Part shown: positions 12,480 to 16,663 of the stretch, one piece after another | How positions within the stretch are numbered: position 1 is the stretch's first letter | Layout of the letters: each line of letters starts with the position of its first letter | Assembly: GCA_029570245.1 (NCBI GenBank) | Contig: JAKQSH010000184.1 | Location: 1-16,663 of the forward strand | From: Deltaproteobacteria bacterium | GTDB taxonomy: Bacteria; Myxococcota_A; SURF-8 | Reading direction: 5' to 3' | DNA length: 16,663 bases | Notes under the pieces: generated by a model | What the model was told of the DNA's origin: nothing | Databases searched by the model: none | The model's input: only the letters and a program-made list of their open reading frames with translations | Position numbers and translations under genes: made by a program

Positions 12480-14687
12480 ATGACGATGGTTTACTCTGAA
12501 AGTACAGAGTTCGGAGGTCGTGTATTCACGATCGAAACCGGCGAAATGGCCAAACAGGCCGGTGGCGCCGTGTTTGTACATTACGGCGACAGCCGTGTAC
12601 TGGTTACGGCATGTTCCGACAACAGCGGCGAGGAAGGCGCCGATTTCTTCCCGCTGACGGTCGATTACCAGGAAAAAACCTATGCTGTCGGCAAAGTGCC
12701 CGGCGGGTTCATAAAGCGTGAAGGCCGTCCGCATGAACGCGAAGTTCTTTACTCGCGCCTCATCGACCGTCCCATCCGCCCGCTCTTCCCCAAGGGCTAC
12801 ACCAACAAAACACAGATAATCGCCACAGTCGTTTCAGCCGATCAGGAAAACGAGCCGGCGGTTATGGCAATGGTCGGCGCATCAGCCGCCCTGCACATTT
12901 CGGACATTCCATTCATGGCGCCAATCGCCGGAGTGCGCGTCGGAATGATAAACGGTCAGTATGTGGCGAATCCCCATCCCGACCTTAAAGAAACCAGCAA
13001 GCTGTGGATTTTCATGGCTGCCAGCCGCGACGCGATAGTCATGGTCGAAGGCGAAGCAGAAGAAGCCACCGACGAAGAAATGCTGGGAGCGTTGCAGTTC
13101 GGTCTGCGTGAATGCCAGCCCGCCATCGAACTTCAGGAACGCCTGCGCGAAAAATGTGGAGTTCCCAAGCGCGAATTCGTCCCGCCCCAGATTGACCCGG
13201 ACTTCGAAAAGAAATGCCGCGAGCTGATGCTGCCCGGCATTAAGGAAGCCTATTCCATCCGCGAAAAGCAGCTGCGTTATGCAAAAATAGACGAAACGAA
13301 AGCCGCAGCAAAAGAGGCGCTGGGAGAAGAAATCGAAGGCAAAGAAAAGCAGTTCTCCGAAATCTTCGAACAGCTGAAGCATGATTACGTCCGTGAAGAA
13401 ATAATTCTCGGACAGGGCATCCGCATCGACGGACGCGGATTCAAAGACATCCGTCCAATTACCTGCCGTGTCGGACTGCTGCCGCGCACTCACGGATCGG
13501 CTTTGTTCACACGCGGCGAAACTCAGGCTCTGGCAATAGTCACCCTCGGCACCGCCGAAGATGCACAGCGTGTTGACGACATCACTGGAGAATCGCTGAA
13601 GAAATTCAACCTGCATTACAACTTCCCGCCCTACTCCGTCGGCGAAGTCCGCCCCCTGCGCAGTGCAGGACGCAGAGAAATAGGACACGGCAACCTGGCT
13701 GAACGTTCCATCGCTCCAATGCTGCCTTCGGATGAGGAATTCCCGTACTCCATCCGCATCGTTTCGGAAATTCTCGAATCCAACGGTTCGTCGTCCATGG
13801 CGTCGGTGTGCGGCGGAACAATGGCTCTCATGGACGCCGGCGTTCCGATGAAAAAGCCGGTGGCCGGAATCGCAATGGGACTGGTCGAAAAAGACGGCAA
13901 GTTTGCCATCCTTTCCGATATTCTGGGCGATGAAGATCACCTGGGCGATATGGACTGCAAAGTCACCGGAACCGCCGACGGCATCACCGGACTGCAGATG
14001 GACCTCAAGCGCTTCGGGCTGAGCGAAGAACTCATGCGCCGCACCATCGAACAGGCCCGCGAAGGCCGCCTGCATATTCTTGAAATCATGCAGCAGACGC
14101 TGGCCGAGCCAAGAAACAACATTTCGCCTTATGCTCCGCGCATTATGACGATAAAGATCGACCCGTCCAGAATCGGCGACGTGATCGGCTCAGGCGGTAA
14201 AACAATCCGCAAAATCACCGAACAGACCAACACCAAGATCGAAGTCGAAGATGACGGCACAATTCTCATTTCGTCGGTTGACGAAAAATCCTGCCTGGAC
14301 GCCATCGAGATCATCAAGGGTCTTACGGAAGAACCGGAAGTCGGCAAAATCTACAAAGGCGTCATCCGCCGTCTGGCCGATTTCGGCGCTTTCGTGGAAA
14401 TAATTCCCGGAGTCGAAGGACTGCTGCACATCAGCGAGTGGGAATACAAGCGCGTCGAACGTATGGAAGATGTCTGCAAGCTTGGAGACGAAGTCGAAGT
14501 CAAGCTGCTCGAAGTCGAGCGCAACGGCAAAATGCGTCTGTCCCGCAAAGAGCTGCTGCCGCGTCCCGAAGGCTACGAACCTCGCCCGTCCGGCGAAAGC
14601 CGTCCCGGCGGCAGTCGCGGCGGTCGTGAAGGCGGTCGCGATGGCGGCAGAGGCAGCGACAGAGGCGGACGCTCCAACCGTCATTGA
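12480..14687 (+). CDS. pnp: Polyribonucleotide nucleotidyltransferase (PNPase) with RGG-like tail
   Basis: PNPase degrades RNA 3'-5' by phosphorolysis and can add tails in reverse; it is a trimer and part of degradosomes in some species. The 735-residue protein has the first RNase PH domain (about 10-145), a helical linker (about 240-310) and the second RNase PH domain (about 315-540). Its active-site region is GDEDHLGDMDCKVTGT (483-498). A KH domain (about 555-615, GxxG in IGSGGKTIRK) and an S1 domain (about 620-690, VGKIYKGVIRRLADFGAFVE) follow. The last ~30 residues are an Arg/Gly-rich tail with repeated GGR/RGG. The start is ambiguous between ATG 12480 (AGGA 5 nt upstream) and ATG 12486 (AAGGA 6 nt upstream). 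It follows rpsO after a hairpin terminator. Confidence 0.97.
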   Translation: MTMVYSESTEFGGRVFTIETGEMAKQAGGAVFVHYGDSRVLVTACSDNSGEEGADFFPLTVDYQEKTYAVGKVPGGFIKREGRPHEREVLYSRLIDRPIRPLFPKGYTNKTQIIATVVSADQENEPAVMAMVGASAALHISDIPFMAPIAGVRVGMINGQYVANPHPDLKETSKLWIFMAASRDAIVMVEGEAEEATDEEMLGALQFGLRECQPAIELQERLREKCGVPKREFVPPQIDPDFEKKCRELMLPGIKEAYSIREKQLRYAKIDETKAAAKEALGEEIEGKEKQFSEIFEQLKHDYVREEIILGQGIRIDGRGFKDIRPITCRVGLLPRTHGSALFTRGETQALAIVTLGTAEDAQRVDDITGESLKKFNLHYNFPPYSVGEVRPLRSAGRREIGHGNLAERSIAPMLPSDEEFPYSIRIVSEILESNGSSSMASVCGGTMALMDAGVPMKKPVAGIAMGLVEKDGKFAILSDILGDEDHLGDMDCKVTGTADGITGLQMDLKRFGLSEELMRRTIEQAREGRLHILEIMQQTLAEPRNNISPYAPRIMTIKIDPSRIGDVIGSGGKTIRKITEQTNTKIEVEDDGTILISSVDEKSCLDAIEIIKGLTEEPEVGKIYKGVIRRLADFGAFVEIIPGVEGLLHISEWEYKRVERMEDVCKLGDEVEVKLLEVERNGKMRLSRKELLPRPEGYEPRPSGESRPGGSRGGREGGRDGGRGSDRGGRSNRH

Positions 14688-14708
14688 TCCTGCAATTTTT
14701 ATTTACAT

Positions 14709-14745
14709 AAGGCTGCCTTCATTGCGAAGGCAGCCTTTTTTATTG
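14709..14745 (+). terminator. Intrinsic terminator after pnp
   Basis: A perfect 12-bp stem AAGGCTGCCTTC (14709-14720) and GAAGGCAGCCTT (14726-14737), loop ATTGC, followed by a T-tract (14736-14741 and TATT). It lies 21 nt past the pnp stop. Confidence 0.93.
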
Positions 14746-14887
14746 CCCGGCAGAAAACACGGTCAACAAATTTTCCGAACAGCGCGACAGCAATTCCGAC
14801 CGGGCTTCAGGCCATTAAAACCGCAGGATTGCACAACCTGTGAAAATTAAGCTGAATTGTATTATTGAAAATACTTGAAACCACCCC

Positions 14888-14915
14888 TTGAGCCGTGATA
14901 AATATAACGAATAAT
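14888..14915 (+). promoter_or_regulatory. Candidate promoter of the deacetylase gene
   Basis: TTGAGC (14888-14893), 16-bp spacer, AATAAT (14910-14915), inside an AT-rich stretch after the pnp terminator. The gene must have its own promoter here because of that terminator, but other box pairs, such as TTGAAA at 14875, are possible. Confidence 0.35.
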
Positions 14916-14967
14916 GATTTTCGATATTTGAACTGCCATACAGATTGATGAAAGCGGGGTGCCTGAC

Positions 14968-16035
14968 ATGAAGCGTACAGGAATAGTGCGCAATGATATT
15001 TTTATTGAACATCTGAAAGGACTCGACCATCCCGAACATCCGGTGCGCCTGGTTTCGATTTACAAAAGGCTGGACCGTGACGGGTTATCGGCTCAGACCA
15101 TTCTGCTGCCGGACCGCGCCGCCACGCGAGAAGAAATATGCTGGGTGCACAGTGAATCGTACTACGATCTCTTAAGCCACACCCGCAACGCCAAACCGTT
15201 TTCATTCGACCCCGATACCTGGGTTACGGGGAAATCATTTGACGCCGCCACGCTTGCCGCCGGCGGCGGAATAGAACCGGTGGACCAGATAATGGAAGGC
15301 AAGCTTGACAACGGCTTCGCCCTGGTTCGCCCGCCCGGACACCACGCGCTGCATGATCGCGGCATGGGCTTCTGTATTCTGAACAATGTAGCCATAGCCG
15401 CCGAATATCTCATCCGCAGACACGGACTCAAGCGCATAGCCATTATCGACTTCGACGTGCATCACGGCAACGGCACCGAGGAACATTTTTACGAACGCTC
15501 CGATGTACTTTATGTTTCTACACATCAATTCCCATTCTACCCCGGCACCGGCGGCCCGCGCGACTTCGGTCAGGGCGAAGGCGAAGGATACACAATCAAT
15601 CTTCCGCTGCCGCAAGGTCAGGAAAACTGCGACTACATACTGGCCTACGAAAAATTTCTGCTGCCTATAATCGAAGAATACAAGCCTGAATTCATTCTGG
15701 TGTCAGCCGGGTTCGACACTCATGCCAAAGACCAGCTGGCCGGAATGCGTCTTTCGACTCCGGCAATAATGCAGATCGTCGAAGATATAGACTACACGGC
15801 GCAGAAAGTCTGCAACGGACGACTGGCTATGTTCCTTGAAGGCGGCTACGACCCGCAGGTGCTGGCAGAATGCGTTTCGGAATCTATTCATATTCTGCTC
15901 GGCAAAGGGCGTACAACGCGCCTCTCCGACTGCCGCATGGAAATCAGCAATGCACGCCGCTTCCTCAAGCATGTGCAGATAGAGCTTCAGAAATACTGGA
16001 GCTGCATAGCCAAAGTTGACGGTCTGGGAGACTGA
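14968..16035 (+). CDS. Histone deacetylase family zinc hydrolase (AcuC/HDAC-like)
   Basis: A member of the zinc-dependent deacetylase superfamily that includes class II histone deacetylases, AcuC and acetylpolyamine amidohydrolases. Counted from 14968 (355 aa), the catalytic His pair is in RPPGHHAL (125-126). Zinc ligands are Asp163 and His165 in DFDVHHGNGT and Asp250 in SAGFDTH. The transition-state Tyr294 is in EGGYDP. All key residues are present, so it should be active. In bacteria the substrates are acetylated proteins or polyamines; the sequence alone does not say which. ATG 14968 with GCGGGGTG about 6 nt upstream is preferred; GTG at 14959 would add three residues. It starts after the pnp terminator and precedes the acyl-CoA mutase gene by 214 bp with no clear terminator between. 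Confidence 0.9.
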   Translation: MKRTGIVRNDIFIEHLKGLDHPEHPVRLVSIYKRLDRDGLSAQTILLPDRAATREEICWVHSESYYDLLSHTRNAKPFSFDPDTWVTGKSFDAATLAAGGGIEPVDQIMEGKLDNGFALVRPPGHHALHDRGMGFCILNNVAIAAEYLIRRHGLKRIAIIDFDVHHGNGTEEHFYERSDVLYVSTHQFPFYPGTGGPRDFGQGEGEGYTINLPLPQGQENCDYILAYEKFLLPIIEEYKPEFILVSAGFDTHAKDQLAGMRLSTPAIMQIVEDIDYTAQKVCNGRLAMFLEGGYDPQVLAECVSESIHILLGKGRTTRLSDCRMEISNARRFLKHVQIELQKYWSCIAKVDGLGD

Positions 16036-16249
16036 TTAGACCAGAAACAGTTGCAAAAATCCGCCATACAGTAGCAAAGGATTGTCGCTTTTGATATTAT
16101 TATTTCCGTAAGTGGTTAGCTTCAACTGAAAAAATGTGCGTTCCGTCGCAAGACTGCGGCCTTTCGAAAAATTGAAAAGGCTGTCGGCGGGCAGGTCTGC
16201 ACAACGACAAACGACCAGGCGCAAAGCGCTTCGACCGAGGGAGAGTCTC
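16036..16249 (+). other. 214-bp interval before the acyl-CoA mutase gene
   Basis: No gene is seen. Small inverted repeats occur: GCCTTT (16159-16164) near AAAGGC, and GCGC-AAA-GCGC (16219-16229) just before the Shine-Dalgarno GAGGGAGAG (16237-16245). I see no box typical of a cobalamin riboswitch. Confidence 0.4.
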
Positions 16250-16663
16250 ATGTCTCTGTTCGACAGAAAAGCGTTGGAAAATCAGAAACGCAGGCTGGAA
16301 AAATGGAATGACGGAATCGCCGGAATGACGGAACGGCGCGAAAAATTCAGCACCGTTTCAAGTGCGGAAATTGAGCGTCTGTACACCCCGCAGGACCTGC
16401 CGGATTTCGATTACGAACACGATCTGGGCAACCCCGGCGAGTATCCATATACACGCGGCGTACATCCTACAATGTATCGAGGAAAAATCTGGACTATGCG
16501 CCAATTCGCCGGATTCGGAACGCCTGAAGACACCAACCGCCGTTACCATTTTCTTCTGAAAAACGGCCAGACCGGTCTGTCGGTGGCTTTCCATTATCCA
16601 ACACTGATGGGCTACGACTCCGATTCCGAGCGCTCGCGCGGCGAAGTGGGAAAATGCGGTGTT
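16250..16663 (+). CDS. Methylmalonyl-CoA mutase family large subunit, N-terminal part (runs off window)
   Basis: An open reading frame of 138 codons with no stop before the end of the window. The product belongs to the adenosylcobalamin-dependent acyl-CoA mutases, which rearrange (R)-methylmalonyl-CoA to succinyl-CoA or act on isobutyryl- or ethylmalonyl-CoA. A short N-terminal arm (1-60) is followed by the conserved substrate-domain block: YPYTRGVHPTMYRGKIWTMRQ (split around 66-84), FAGFGTPEDTNRRY, LLKNGQTGLSVAF and PTLMGYDSD, then RGEVGK. The Tyr of PTMY is kept, as in true methylmalonyl-CoA mutases. The SVAF-H-YPT stretch has His where Asp is more common. The residues that separate the mutase types, and the B12-binding domain, lie outside. 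GAGGGAGAG (16237-16245) supports the start. Confidence 0.92.
   Translation, partial: MSLFDRKALENQKRRLEKWNDGIAGMTERREKFSTVSSAEIERLYTPQDLPDFDYEHDLGNPGEYPYTRGVHPTMYRGKIWTMRQFAGFGTPEDTNRRYHFLLKNGQTGLSVAFHYPTLMGYDSDSERSRGEVGKCGV

Noticed and set aside
16036..16249. Cobalamin riboswitch ahead of the B12-dependent mutase
   Set aside because: No B12-box-like sequence or the usual multi-stem layout is visible in this interval.
1..16663. CRISPR arrays, insertion sequences, prophage or integron parts
   Set aside because: No regularly spaced direct repeats, transposase or integrase motifs, or terminal inverted repeats were seen; gene content is housekeeping.

Overview
This is an ordinary-looking bacterial chromosome segment of roughly 50% GC. 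It carries no mobile element, CRISPR array, tRNA or rRNA that I can see. Signal peptides, a PilZ protein and a periplasmic-type secreted protein suggest a Gram-negative (diderm) organism. The conserved proteins do not fix the phylum by eye. The mix would fit a deep-branching anaerobic or PVC-like lineage, but that is a guess.

Region 1 (1-1915, + strand): the 3' end of rho, then rpsF-rpsR-rplI (S6, S18, L9) with no ssb between rpsF and rpsR, closed by a clear intrinsic terminator. S6 has an unusual encoded acidic tail with 16 consecutive Asp. Region 2 (1940-5329, +): dnaB, then a divergent NSS-family transporter 7 bp downstream, then a small signal-peptide/single-TM protein whose start codon overlaps the transporter stop. 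Region 3 (5330-5631): a gene-free stretch holding a 122-nt element closed by a perfect 10-bp GC-rich stem (candidate structured RNA), followed by an A/T-tract inverted repeat ahead of mutM. Region 4 (5632-7237): mutM (+) converging on a PilZ-like gene (-).

Region 5 (7549-11915, - strand): lipA-lpd-(membrane protein of unknown function), probably one transcript, then a secreted protein of unknown function with its own near-consensus promoter and intrinsic terminator. LipA makes the lipoyl cofactor that Lpd (E3) re-oxidises, so this is a lipoamide-metabolism cluster. Region 6 (11978-14745, +): the classical rpsO-pnp pair with a near-consensus promoter, a hairpin terminator between the genes and a second terminator after pnp. 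PNPase ends in an Arg/Gly-rich tail. Region 7 (14968-16663, +): a histone-deacetylase-family hydrolase, then the 5' end of a B12-dependent acyl-CoA mutase (methylmalonyl-CoA mutase family) that runs off the window.

The least explained parts are the structured element at 5336-5457, the NSS-like transporter with substituted sodium-site residues plus its overlapping partner, the PilZ-like protein with a long helical insertion, and the two unrecognised envelope proteins in region 5.
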